From NCBI GenBank assembly GCA_013289835.1, contig JABCZG010000003.1, positions 216,401 through 280,400 of the forward strand: 64,000 nucleotides of DNA, read 5' to 3'. Each line of letters opens with the position of its first letter. Positions within the stretch are counted from its first letter, which is position 1. The position numbers were made by a program, and so were the translations under genes. Origin of the DNA: Acidobacteriota bacterium. GTDB lineage: Bacteria > Acidobacteriota > Terriglobia > Acidiferrales > UBA7541. The notes below the pieces were generated by a model. That model was not told where the DNA came from. It was given only the letters and a program-made list of their open reading frames with translations, and did no database searches. Below are positions 23,301 to 32,318 of the stretch, piece by piece.

Positions 23301-26300
23301 CTAGAAGGTGAGGTGCAGCGCCATCTGAATGAACCGCGGGCTGCCGATGGTGTGCTGAATCACGCCGAGGTGGCCTCCCGGATTGCTGCTGACGATGACC
23401 GGAATTTTGCTAAACGTCGGGTTGAACTCGACGTTATTGTTGGGGGTGTCGAAACTTGGATGGTTGAAGATATTGAAAAATTGAGTCGTAAATTTCAGGG
23501 TAAACCGTTCTGTCAGCTTTGTGTCCTTGTTGACCGAAAAGTCCCATCGATCCTGAAATGGCCCGCGGAAAACGTTGCGTCCAACGGTGCCGAAGCCGGT
23601 TTCCGCCATATCGCAAATTGTGCCGTTGCACGGAGGCACACCGTTGGTCCCAGGGGCGAGTATGGGAGCCGTGAAAGCAGCGGGATTGAGAACCGGCATT
23701 CCCGCATTTACGCCCGTCGTCCCCTGCAGCTGTGCGGTGTGCGCATTCTGACCGGGAGCAAACGAGACGATAGGGTTGGTTATTAGATCGAAATTATTGA
23801 AGTAAATTCCCGCGAACGCGCCTGAAAAGTCCGAGACGCTGTACGGCTGGCCGCTCTCCAGCACGGTGATACCGCTTACACCCCATCCGTTGAAGGCTTT
23901 GCTCGCAAATCCTGCGTTGTGGACCACATCCGGGAACGTATACAGATAACTTACAGTAATGACGTGAGTGCGATCGAAGTCTGAATTGCCATAGGCAGAT
24001 CTCAGAACGTTGGGATCGTTACCGGTGAAGAAGAGTCCAAGGCCGCTCTGCTCGTCAAGAGCATGCGACCAGGTATAGGAACCGTTGATCAAAAGCCCGT
24101 GACTCAGACGCTTGTTCACACCGAACTGCAGAGCATTATAGTTCGAGATACCTTCGGCTTTATATAATTCCGAATTTGCGCTGTAGCCAATGAAGGGCGT
24201 GCGCAGATCTATGTTTCCGCCGTCAAATGTGTTGACCGTTTCCTGGGGTATTCCCGGAATGTCGTATCCGTAGGAAAAGACCTGGCCATTAATTGGATGT
24301 TGCTGGGTAGCAATGCCCGGCTCGTTGAACGGCACGGGAATGGTTCCGTGAACGCCATGATTTCCAACGTAGGCCAGCGTAAGCGCCAGCGTATTAACTG
24401 GCTGCCATTGAAGATCGAGTGTCCAATTCTCCGTATATGGCAGCTTATTATTCACGTCGTAGCCGCCAAACTGAAAGGGTGCATTACCCTGAATTAGGGA
24501 CGCTTGATTCAAAACTTCGGCATTGATCCCGGCCAACGTCGCGGGAGGCGGGGGCGGAGGGGTTGTCCCAAAGGGCGTGGACAAAGTCGCCCCAGCTACG
24601 GCCGGAAACTGCGTGGTGAACGGCGCGGCAAGAGTCACACCGAACGGCCCGGTGAATTGTCCGCCAACGCTGGACAACTCCGCGAAGAACTCGCCGCGGT
24701 CGGCGTACAATCCCGCGCCCGCCCTCACCACAAAGTTCTTCAAGAAGGAAGGACTCCAAACCACGCCGAGCCTGGGCTCGAAAGCCTGCTGGAGATTCTT
24801 CAATGTCGAATTGCTGACGCCCGGAGTTGCAAAATTCGGGTTGTTCCCGGCTACGACGAGTCCGGTGTTCACAATGGTGTCCGACGAGGAATTGTAATTG
24901 TAGAGTTGCGGGTCGAAGTTAACCAAGCGACCGTACTTTTCGACCAGGGGGCCATCGTAATCGTAGCGAAACCCGAGGCTAAGAGAAATGTGCGGAGTCA
25001 ACCGAATGTTATCTTGCGCGTAGGCACCAATTTGGTTTGAACGGTAATAACGATTGCTTGTACCGTTAAAAAGCACCGAGTTGTTCAGGCCCGGTTCCAC
25101 GGCCCCGGTAACGAAATCGTAGAAATTGCTGAAGTCGACCTGCGCCACTTGGGAGTTCTTATTGACGACGTTGAGCTGCGTTCGGTCAAAGCTAGCACCG
25201 AATGAGAAGGAGTGCCGCCCCCGAATCCAGCCGATATTGGAACCTGCTCCAAGCTGATTCTGAAAAATGCCCGCATTGGCGAAATTGCCGTTCGGACCGA
25301 TTGTCAGACCATTGCCCAAGGCAGTATCCGCCGTGAATATGTTAATTGTGGGGAACAACGGATCGTTGAGGAGATTAATTCCGACATCGGAAGGAGATAA
25401 AGCTTGCGCGGTCCGTCCGAATGCAGACTCTCGGATGAATCCGAATTTTTGCTGCCAGTTCAAATTGGGAGTCAAGACCGTATTGTTTACCAGTGAAAAG
25501 ACCTGGCTTCCCGCCTGCAGGGTCTGCGGCGAGCCGAAAAGTTGAGATTGCGCAAACGGACTGACGCTAGGATCATTCTGGAAATAGTACTTGCCGCTGA
25601 GTCTGTCCTTCGCGCTGAAATTGTAGTCGATATTGGCGTTCGCTTGATCTGCGTTAAAGCGCGCCGGCACACCCGAGAGGATTACGTCGCTAAAGTCCGA
25701 ATTGATGCTCCCAGCCGACGGAATTAAGAATCCTCCGCCAATCTTGGCATTCAGCAGCTTTCGCGCTGCCGGATCGATTTGCGAGGCCGAGGTGAGGCAT
25801 GCCGGAGCCCCAGTCTGGCCGCATCCGACGGATTCGTTCGCGGCCGCGAGAATTCCTGTGTCCGAGCGGTCGTTGGTGAGCGCGGTAGGCACCGTGACAT
25901 CGGAGGTTGCCGCGAGTTGATCGGTGGTGCGAATACCCTGGTACGAGCCGAAGAAAAACATTTTATCCTTAATGATTGGGCCGCCGAGCGTTCCTCCGAA
26001 CTGATTACGATGAAGTTCGGGAACCTTCTGGGAAGCAGGGATGCTGGTGTCGGCGTTCCGGAAGAACGGTGCGGCGTTCCAGGCACTCGTCTGATGGTAT
26101 TCGTATGCTTGGCCGTGGAAATCGTTCGCGCCACTCTTCGTGATAATCGAAATGTGGGCGCCGCTGTTAGCCCCTTCCGACGCGTCGTACATGGAGGTGT
26201 TCACGCGGAGCTCTTCAAGAGTCTCCTGTGGAGGTGTCGGCACCCCTTCGCCAATGGCAATGTATACGGAAGTGCTCGTCTGCGTTTCTCCGGCAACGGT

Positions 26301-26978
26301 GTTGCCCTCTCCAACGTTAAAAAGAACGCGATTGGACGCGACCTGACTCGAGGTTTTCCCGCTGAAGACATTGTTGCCGCTGATGCCATTTAGCGAGACG
26401 CTGTTGCTGGTGTCGCGCTGGCCATTCGCCCAAATGCTCTGGTTGCCAAGCCCGGCGTTAGTTCCCGAGCCGGAGAGCAGATCCGCGCTCAATCCAGGCG
26501 CGAGAATTGCCAGCTGCGTAAAACTACCCGTGCCCAGCGGAATTGCTTCGATCAAATCCGAGCCCATGGTATATCCATTGGTCGTATCTACCTGGTTGAG
26601 AAGGGGAGTTCCGGTAACGGTCACCTGCGTGTTGACTTCACCGGGCTGCAGGGCGGAGTTAAGCGTGGTCGTGCGATCTCCCTGCACCAGAATTTGTGAG
26701 TGCACTTCCGTCCTAAAACCGGTCTGCGAGTAAGTCACCTCATAGGTGCCGATGGGAAGATCCGCGATGCTGTACGAGCCATCTTCCTTCGAGGTGGCTG
26801 TCTGCGTGAGGTTCGTCGCCAGGTTGCGAACCTTCACTGTGGCTTTTGACACTACCCCGCCGCTACTGTCTTTGACGGTTCCACTGATGGAGCCAAGTGT
26901 CTGTTGCGCGCCAGACGCCGAAGCCAGCAAGAGCGATAAACCAAGGCACACAAGAACCTGGCGATATACGTTCGTCAT
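23301..26978 (-). CDS. Oar-like TonB-dependent outer-membrane receptor
   Basis: A 1225-aa protein. Residues 1-24 are a signal peptide, 26-110 a carboxypeptidase-regulatory-like domain (GSISGTVKDSSGGVV through YEVTYSQTGFRTE), about 120-240 a plug region, and the rest an outer-membrane barrel with regularly spaced aromatic strands ending in ALHLTF, a C-terminal Phe that fits BAM recognition. Such Oar/CarboxypepD_reg receptors are greatly expanded in Acidobacteria; the substrate is unknown. The frame starts at 27014, but Met at 26978 is preceded by AAGGGG and begins the signal peptide. No SusD-like partner gene is adjacent. Confidence 0.92.
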   Translation of the reverse strand: MTNVYRQVLVCLGLSLLLASASGAQQTLGSISGTVKDSSGGVVSKATVKVRNLATNLTQTATSKEDGSYSIADLPIGTYEVTYSQTGFRTEVHSQILVQGDRTTTLNSALQPGEVNTQVTVTGTPLLNQVDTTNGYTMGSDLIEAIPLGTGSFTQLAILAPGLSADLLSGSGTNAGLGNQSIWANGQRDTSNSVSLNGISGNNVFSGKTSSQVASNRVLFNVGEGNTVAGETQTSTSVYIAIGEGVPTPPQETLEELRVNTSMYDASEGANSGAHISIITKSGANDFHGQAYEYHQTSAWNAAPFFRNADTSIPASQKVPELHRNQFGGTLGGPIIKDKMFFFGSYQGIRTTDQLAATSDVTVPTALTNDRSDTGILAAANESVGCGQTGAPACLTSASQIDPAARKLLNAKIGGGFLIPSAGSINSDFSDVILSGVPARFNADQANANIDYNFSAKDRLSGKYYFQNDPSVSPFAQSQLFGSPQTLQAGSQVFSLVNNTVLTPNLNWQQKFGFIRESAFGRTAQALSPSDVGINLLNDPLFPTINIFTADTALGNGLTIGPNGNFANAGIFQNQLGAGSNIGWIRGRHSFSFGASFDRTQLNVVNKNSQVAQVDFSNFYDFVTGAVEPGLNNSVLFNGTSNRYYRSNQIGAYAQDNIRLTPHISLSLGFRYDYDGPLVEKYGRLVNFDPQLYNYNSSSDTIVNTGLVVAGNNPNFATPGVSNSTLKNLQQAFEPRLGVVWSPSFLKNFVVRAGAGLYADRGEFFAELSSVGGQFTGPFGVTLAAPFTTQFPAVAGATLSTPFGTTPPPPPPATLAGINAEVLNQASLIQGNAPFQFGGYDVNNKLPYTENWTLDLQWQPVNTLALTLAYVGNHGVHGTIPVPFNEPGIATQQHPINGQVFSYGYDIPGIPQETVNTFDGGNIDLRTPFIGYSANSELYKAEGISNYNALQFGVNKRLSHGLLINGSYTWSHALDEQSGLGLFFTGNDPNVLRSAYGNSDFDRTHVITVSYLYTFPDVVHNAGFASKAFNGWGVSGITVLESGQPYSVSDFSGAFAGIYFNNFDLITNPIVSFAPGQNAHTAQLQGTTGVNAGMPVLNPAAFTAPILAPGTNGVPPCNGTICDMAETGFGTVGRNVFRGPFQDRWDFSVNKDTKLTERFTLKFTTQFFNIFNHPSFDTPNNNVEFNPTFSKIPVIVSSNPGGHLGVIQHTIGSPRFIQMALHLTF

Positions 26979-27273
26979 ACGAGTACACCCCTTCACCCGA
27001 GAATTTACTTCCATTTATGACCGGGCCCGCGCGCAAGTCGAACCCCACTCTGTGGATATCGGCGAGCGCGGCGAACACAACCCCGTACGGTTATGAGACT
27101 GAATTGCCATGAATGTTCGGAAAAAGGAGTGTTACAGCTGCGTTAATTTGACCTTAATGTCTTTTCAGAAGTAATCCTCTGCCCGATTTAGGGGTCGGCA
27201 AGCGTTACTTCAATTTTGTGATGAATGGGCGCCGCTTTACAGGAACGCGCGCATTCATTACTCTGAGAACACT

Positions 27274-27720
27274 ATGTGGAATGTCGAAGAGCGGTTTTCA
27301 CCGAGAGCGATTGAAAGCCTGGCGGCGCTGGGATTTGCCGTGGGCAGCACGCGGGGCGTGGTGCGCGTCGAGAAGTACGGCTGTGGCGCGGAGTTTCGCA
27401 AGGGCACGGGCGATCTCTACCAGATGACGATTGTGCCCACCATCATGCTGAAGGGCCAGTTCACGCGATTGTGGGACGCGGGCTATCAGAAGTTTCTGCT
27501 GACGGACGATGGGCTGAAAATTCCGGCTCTGGCGACGCACCTCGCGAATTTGCGCAAGTTCAACGAAGAGCTGCGTACGGCGCTGGGAATTCCCACCTTC
27601 TACAACGAGGCGCTTGGTTCGGTGAGCCAGGTCAGCGTTTATGATCGTGTGAAGGGCCGCAAGGGCGCGGTGCCGGACGAAACCGTTGGCGCCCACAGCG
27701 CGGACAGCGGCAGCCACTAA
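27274..27720 (+). CDS. Hypothetical protein, 148 aa
   Basis: I do not recognise the family. It has no signal peptide or membrane helix. Near residue 50 lies QMTIVPTIMLKGQFTRLWD, and near residue 80 HLANLRKFNEELRTALG, which looks helical. The C-terminus after about residue 130 is low-complexity and His/Ser-rich. Coding is supported by its length and sensible composition compared with the antisense frame. The gene is divergent from the TonB receptor and convergent with the glutaredoxin-like gene. Confidence 0.65.
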   Translation: MWNVEERFSPRAIESLAALGFAVGSTRGVVRVEKYGCGAEFRKGTGDLYQMTIVPTIMLKGQFTRLWDAGYQKFLLTDDGLKIPALATHLANLRKFNEELRTALGIPTFYNEALGSVSQVSVYDRVKGRKGAVPDETVGAHSADSGSH

Positions 27721-27759
27721 AGTTCCTGAATTCTCCTTGAAACGAATAGCTTTGGAGCG

Positions 27760-28050
27760 TCAGCTCGATGCGGCTTCTTGAAGCTGGCGGCGAAACTGCG
27801 CCAGGTCCACTCGATGCTTCGCCGCTTTGTGGCGGCCGATGAAAATCACGGGAACATCGCAGCCGTAGCGCTCCTTCAGAAGCGGATCGTCGTCTACATT
27901 CACTTCGTGCAAGACGGCCCGGAACTCGCGCAGAAACGGCGCGATAGCCGTTTTAGCTTCCTCGCAAAGATGGCAGCCGGGACGCGAGTACAAAGTGACA
28001 TCGCGTGGCCCAGAAGCGCCAAGACGAAGATCTTCGGAATGCTCGCTCAT
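27760..28050 (-). CDS. Glutaredoxin-like thioredoxin-fold protein
   Basis: About 96 aa with VTLYSRPGCHLCEEAK near the N-terminus, giving the redox CxxC (CHLC), and the cis-Pro segment CDVPVIFIGR. This matches the small glutaredoxin-like/DUF836 family, which probably acts in cytoplasmic thiol-disulfide exchange. The frame is open to 28110; I chose Met at 28050 because it leaves a compact thioredoxin fold, though the ribosome-binding site is weak. It is divergent from the receiver-like gene that begins 108 bp away. Confidence 0.8.
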   Translation of the reverse strand: MSEHSEDLRLGASGPRDVTLYSRPGCHLCEEAKTAIAPFLREFRAVLHEVNVDDDPLLKERYGCDVPVIFIGRHKAAKHRVDLAQFRRQLQEAASS

Positions 28051-28157
28051 CGTTTTCACGCAATTGTGCATCTTACCGAAAGCCGCCACGGCGATGAAGG
28101 CCTGGCGCATAATAGGATGACTGCGATTGAGCGATTAGAGAGAAGAGGCCAGACCAA

Positions 28158-28508
28158 ATGGGGAAAGTCGTAGCGTTGATGGATGACCTGTTTTTTCAGA
28201 TGAAGCTGGCGGAAACCGCCAAGCAGCTTGGCGTGGAACTGAAAGTGGCTACGAATAGCGATGCGCTGTTGGGGCTGATGGAAAGCGGGCCACGGCTGGT
28301 GATTGTGGATTTGAATGCGCGTAGCGCGCCGATCCAGACGATTGAGAAACTGCGCCTCACGAGCAAAAATGTACGTGTGGTTGGATTCTTGTCTCACGTG
28401 CAGCAAGATCTTGCGGTGCAAGCGCAAGCGGCGGGCTGTGACGAGGTCATGCCGCGATCGAGCTTTACCCAGAACCTCGCGGCCATCCTGAGCGTGGCGA
28501 AGGATTAG
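28158..28508 (+). CDS. CheY-like receiver-fold protein
   Basis: A 116-aa protein with the alternating beta-alpha pattern of response-regulator receivers: VVALMDDLFF (acidic pair), LVIVDLNAR (phospho-acceptor Asp position, about residue 53), VRVVGFLSH (Ser at the Thr/Ser switch), and DEVMPRSSF, where the usual conserved Lys is Arg. It has no output domain. Loss of the Lys suggests either altered or no phosphorylation. Its stop lies 1 bp before the GTG start of the next gene, so the two form an operation unit, but no histidine kinase is nearby. Confidence 0.65.
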   Translation: MGKVVALMDDLFFQMKLAETAKQLGVELKVATNSDALLGLMESGPRLVIVDLNARSAPIQTIEKLRLTSKNVRVVGFLSHVQQDLAVQAQAAGCDEVMPRSSFTQNLAAILSVAKD

Positions 28509-28509
28509 C

Positions 28510-29466
28510 GTGAGTTCACGGAAAACGCGACTTGAGAAAAGAAGCTTCCTGCTGACATGTGCTTTTCTTCTTGCCGCCGCTAATTGCTCCGCGCAAGAGT
28601 CCACTTCCAAGTCCACCAGCACACCAGCAAGTATGTCGGCGCCGGCCGCGGGCCCGAGTGGAGCGTTGCGCGACGCATTGCTTGCCGCGTGCTCGCAAAC
28701 GCAGTCGGAGTTCAGCCGGTTCCTGACGGCGCGGAACAAAGAAGCTTTCTCCCGAATGACGCCCGCCGCTCGCGTAGCATTGATGAAACGCTTTGTGCTT
28801 CTCAATGAACCGGGCAAGGCCACGGCCTCTGCAAATCCCGTCGGCCGCCCCATCGTGCGCTGCGAAACTCCCGAGGTCACGACGGAGATGCAGATCGGCG
28901 GCGCGGAACTCCGCGACAACATCGCGTTTCTGCCGCTGGAGCTGCGCGACGCTGCGGATTCGACCGGTGAAAACGTACACGTCATCACCATGGGACTTGT
29001 CCGCGAAGATGGAGAATGGAAGCTGCTTTCCCTTGGCGTGCTGTTCCTCGATCTTCCCGCGCTTGAGGTGGAGTGGGACACCGAAGAGATGGAAGCGACC
29101 GAGAGCGGCGCGATCGGGGCGATCAAGAAGCTTGCGGAGGCCGTGGAAGCGTACCGGCAAAAGTTCGGGCGGCTGCCTGAATCCTTGGCAAATCTCGGCC
29201 CTCCTTTGCACGGCGCCGCCAATGGTGACGCGGCGGGCCTGGTGGATTCCGACCTCGCCACCGGCCAGAAAAATAGCTACACCCTTCGTTACGTAATCTT
29301 GGGAGCGAGCACGCTGGGCGCGCCGGCCAGGTATGAACTTGCCGCAACGCCGCTCCAGTATGGGCGCACCGGCAAGCGGTCCTTCTTTCGCGACGCGAAT
29401 GGTATCTTGCACGGCGCCGATCGCAGAGGCGCGATTGGCAACGAAACCGATCCAAAAGTGCAGTGA
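28510..29466 (+). CDS. Secreted protein of unknown function, 318 aa
   Basis: An exported protein with a signal peptide at about residues 10-29 (FLLTCAFLLAAANCSA) and a Ser/Thr/Ala-rich linker to about residue 48. The C-terminal part (AYRQKFGRLPESLANLGPP, then TPLQYGRTGKRSFFRDANG and a final ADRRG segment) resembles pseudopilin-like C-terminal modules seen in Acidobacteria, though no prepilin peptidase site is present. The start is GTG after GAAGGA, immediately after the receiver-like gene. The function is not known. Confidence 0.7.
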   Translation: MSSRKTRLEKRSFLLTCAFLLAAANCSAQESTSKSTSTPASMSAPAAGPSGALRDALLAACSQTQSEFSRFLTARNKEAFSRMTPAARVALMKRFVLLNEPGKATASANPVGRPIVRCETPEVTTEMQIGGAELRDNIAFLPLELRDAADSTGENVHVITMGLVREDGEWKLLSLGVLFLDLPALEVEWDTEEMEATESGAIGAIKKLAEAVEAYRQKFGRLPESLANLGPPLHGAANGDAAGLVDSDLATGQKNSYTLRYVILGASTLGAPARYELAATPLQYGRTGKRSFFRDANGILHGADRRGAIGNETDPKVQ

Positions 29467-29493
29467 TGAAACCAGCTCACTCAAATTGCCGCG

Positions 29494-31083
29494 CTACGGT
29501 TGCGTTTTGACGGTCGGATACGAAATGCGCAGCTGTTCCAAATATGTTTTGTACCGCGTAGGGTCATAATAAAATTTCTTCAGCTGCGGCAAGAATCTTT
29601 CCATTTTTTCCTTATTCATTTCGATCGCCGGCTTGTCGTCCGGAGCGAGAAATGACTCGTAATGAATCTCCTTCGTTTGGACATTGCGGAAATAATCCCA
29701 CGCCTGCTTGACGAGTTCGGGCTGCAATAGAAAATCGAGCGCGGTGAGGGCTTGCACCTTGGCGCCCGCCGTCGATCCTTTGTGCGAGATGGGCGTGGCC
29801 ATCGCAACACCGTTGGCCCAGCTGTGCCCCGGAAGATTGGGAATATTTGCGGGATACAACATATAGACCATGGGAACGTTCCAGGAAATGTCGCCAACAT
29901 CATCCGATCCCCCGCCAGTTGGCTCTTTGACGGGTTCTGAAAGCGGTTCCACCTTTTCTTTCAGCCCTTCCACTTTGGCGGCGATTTCCTTCTGCAAAGC
30001 TCTCGCAAGTGTCTGGTCGGCTTCACTCCACTTCGGCATGCCGACTGCCTCTATGTTTTTCTGTTGTACCTCGGCGATTGTTTTGTTGAAGAACGTTGGC
30101 CAAGCTGAACCCACGAGTTTGTGGTCCACCGTCGTGCCAGTCATCATCGTGGCGGCTTGCGCCATGGTGTTCCCCAAATCGTAGAGTTCCTTGATATGCG
30201 GATAGTCGAGCTCGCGAAAGTAATACCAGACGGCGGCCTCTGACGGAACGACGTTCGGCTGATCGCCACCGTTGAGAATAATGTAATGAGATCGCTGTTG
30301 CAGCCGCATATGCTCGCGGCGAAACTCCCAGCCGGTGTTCATCAAGGAAACCGCGTCGAGAGCGCTGCGGCCGTCCCAGGGATGTGCCGCCGCGTGGGCG
30401 GCCCTGCCATGAAAAAAATATTGAATGGAGACCAGGCCGCTCGAGTTGCCCTTGCCGGTGGCGTAGGAAGTTGCGAATTGGTCACCCACGTGCGTGCCAA
30501 GGACCAGATCCACGTCCTTGAACAAACCAGCGCGGATGTAGAACGCTTTTGTTCCGAGAAGTTCCTCCGCAACGCCGGGAACAATTCGAATGGTGCCGGC
30601 AAGATGATGCTTGTCCATGAGTTTTTTCAGAACCAGAGCAGCGGTAACGTTCACGGCCATGCCGGAGTTATGACCCTCGCCGTGTCCGGGAGCGCCTTCG
30701 ACGAGCGGATCGTGATACGCGACCCCCGGCTTCTGCGAGGCGCGCGGGATGCAATCTATATCCGTAATGAAGGCGATCACCGGTTTGCCGCGGCCGTACG
30801 TCGCTACCCATGCAGTCGGAATCCCTGCCACTCCGCGTTCCACTTGAAACCCATTTTTCTCGAGAATGCCTGTGACGTAGCGTGAGGTTTCAAATTCCTG
30901 AAATCCGAGCTCGCTGAAGCTAAAGATCTGATCCACCATTTGCTGTGTAAGTGTCTGCAGGCCGTCCACTTCGGCAAGAGCTTCTTGTTTAAGCCCTGGC
31001 AACGCGGCTGGCTGCTGCGCCGCAAGAATGTGTGGCAGAAATATCACCACCAAAATCGCGATTGAACGAAGTGTTTTTCTCAT
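29494..31083 (-). CDS. Secreted M20-family amidohydrolase (AbgB-like)
   Basis: A 529-aa zinc amidohydrolase with a signal peptide (residues 1-23, ending ILAAQQ). M20 metal ligands are visible in ITDIDCIPR, GEGHNSGMAVN and the catalytic/ligand Glu pair in VPGVAEELLG. A dimerisation lid covers about residues 190-310. The closest named relatives are p-aminobenzoyl-glutamate hydrolase AbgB and N-acyl amino-acid amidohydrolases. Met at 31083 follows GAGAGG at 4 nt and starts the signal peptide; the ATG at 31101 is less likely. It lies among other exported hydrolases. Confidence 0.88.
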   Translation of the reverse strand: MRKTLRSIAILVVIFLPHILAAQQPAALPGLKQEALAEVDGLQTLTQQMVDQIFSFSELGFQEFETSRYVTGILEKNGFQVERGVAGIPTAWVATYGRGKPVIAFITDIDCIPRASQKPGVAYHDPLVEGAPGHGEGHNSGMAVNVTAALVLKKLMDKHHLAGTIRIVPGVAEELLGTKAFYIRAGLFKDVDLVLGTHVGDQFATSYATGKGNSSGLVSIQYFFHGRAAHAAAHPWDGRSALDAVSLMNTGWEFRREHMRLQQRSHYIILNGGDQPNVVPSEAAVWYYFRELDYPHIKELYDLGNTMAQAATMMTGTTVDHKLVGSAWPTFFNKTIAEVQQKNIEAVGMPKWSEADQTLARALQKEIAAKVEGLKEKVEPLSEPVKEPTGGGSDDVGDISWNVPMVYMLYPANIPNLPGHSWANGVAMATPISHKGSTAGAKVQALTALDFLLQPELVKQAWDYFRNVQTKEIHYESFLAPDDKPAIEMNKEKMERFLPQLKKFYYDPTRYKTYLEQLRISYPTVKTQP

Positions 31084-31197
31084 GAGACCTCTCGATGGCA
31101 TGGTTCGCGCGGGGATGATAGCGCGATTGCTGGCAAACAGGGAGACCGAATCATCGGCTATGAGAGTTTGTGAGATGCGAGGGTTGGCGCTACTATC

Positions 31198-32283
31198 GTG
31201 CGACTCGCCATGCGCCGCTCCGCACAGATTGGGCTTGCACTCCTGCTGTTGCTTCTCTTCTCACCCGCTCTGGCGCGAGTTCGCGCTGGGCAACAATACG
31301 ATTCCACGTCAGGCCCTCTGCCCGTCTTCGAGCTTCATAGCGGTTTTTGGACCAATCTTCATCACACGCTCTATCACGAGGCCCGGCTTCGGACCGCAGC
31401 CGCCGCGCCTGAGAAAAACGACAAGACCACTGAGCCGACGCTCAAGGTAGCGCCGGAAGCGAAGACCGCTCTCACCACCACGGAACAAAAGGCCTGGGAT
31501 GACGCGGTGGCGTACTACGAAGCGAATTACGCCCGCAAGGATCTGCTCTTCACCACGGAACTCATCCAACTGAAAAATCAGCTGGGCGATTTTGAGGATT
31601 GCGACGAACTATCCGGCAGGATGAAGAAATTCTGCGATGCGGGCCTGCCGCCGAAGCTGACGCAAGTTCTTGAAGCTGCCGCCACCGTTTATCGAGCGCA
31701 TTACTGGCAGGACCACGACCGCGCCAACCGCCGCTGGATCATGCGTGTCGCGCCGCTCGTGCGCGAACAGGGCGTAGGCCTCTCCGAACGCCTCGCCGAT
31801 ATCTATCAGGCGCGCTGGCCGCGCGCAAAAATCCGCGTGGACGTCACCGCCTATGCCAACTGGGCTGGCGCATACACCACGCTCGATCCGCTGCGCGTCA
31901 CCATTTCAAGCCTGGATTCACGCAATCAGGGCGCGGAAGCGCTCGAAGTGCTTTTCCACGAGGCTTCGCACGAGATCGCCGAGCCCGTGCAGGAAGCCAT
32001 CATTCGCGAATGCCGCCAGCGCGACAAAGCCATTCCTCGCGACTTGTGGCATGCGCTCGTTTTCTACACCACAGGCGAAGTGATTCGTCCCGTCATCACT
32101 TCTTCAGGAGCGAGTTCCGGAGACCAAGACGGCAACGGTTACACGCCGTACGCCGTGCGTGAAGGGCTGTACCAGCGCGGCTGGAATGATTACTACAAGC
32201 TTCTTCAACGCTTCTGGCAGCCTTACCTGAACGGGCAAGCCACCTTCGATGACGCCGTTGCACGCATGGTATCTCAACTCTAG
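31198..32283 (+). CDS. Secreted HExxH protein, putative zinc metallopeptidase
   Basis: A 361-aa exported protein (signal peptide about residues 6-27). Near residue 253 it has VLFHEASHEIAEPVQEAI, a HExxH zinc motif followed by a Glu-rich helix, suggesting a gluzincin-type peptidase fold. The rest is not recognised: an early linker rich in Ala, Lys and Thr, then helical segments with YYEANYARKDLLF and ARWPRAKIRVDV. The frame starts at GTG 31198; an ATG at 31210 is equally possible. It lies between the M20 and M3 peptidase genes. Peptidase activity is inferred from the motif alone. Confidence 0.65.
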   Translation: MRLAMRRSAQIGLALLLLLLFSPALARVRAGQQYDSTSGPLPVFELHSGFWTNLHHTLYHEARLRTAAAAPEKNDKTTEPTLKVAPEAKTALTTTEQKAWDDAVAYYEANYARKDLLFTTELIQLKNQLGDFEDCDELSGRMKKFCDAGLPPKLTQVLEAAATVYRAHYWQDHDRANRRWIMRVAPLVREQGVGLSERLADIYQARWPRAKIRVDVTAYANWAGAYTTLDPLRVTISSLDSRNQGAEALEVLFHEASHEIAEPVQEAIIRECRQRDKAIPRDLWHALVFYTTGEVIRPVITSSGASSGDQDGNGYTPYAVREGLYQRGWNDYYKLLQRFWQPYLNGQATFDDAVARMVSQL

Positions 32284-32318
32284 CGGATCTTTTTTCGTGG
32301 GCTGCGAAACTCTCGCGC

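Noticed and set aside
25779..26393. Plus-strand ORF of 204 aa inside the TonB receptor gene
   Set aside because: The receptor frame is clearly coding across this segment; the opposite frame has no motif.
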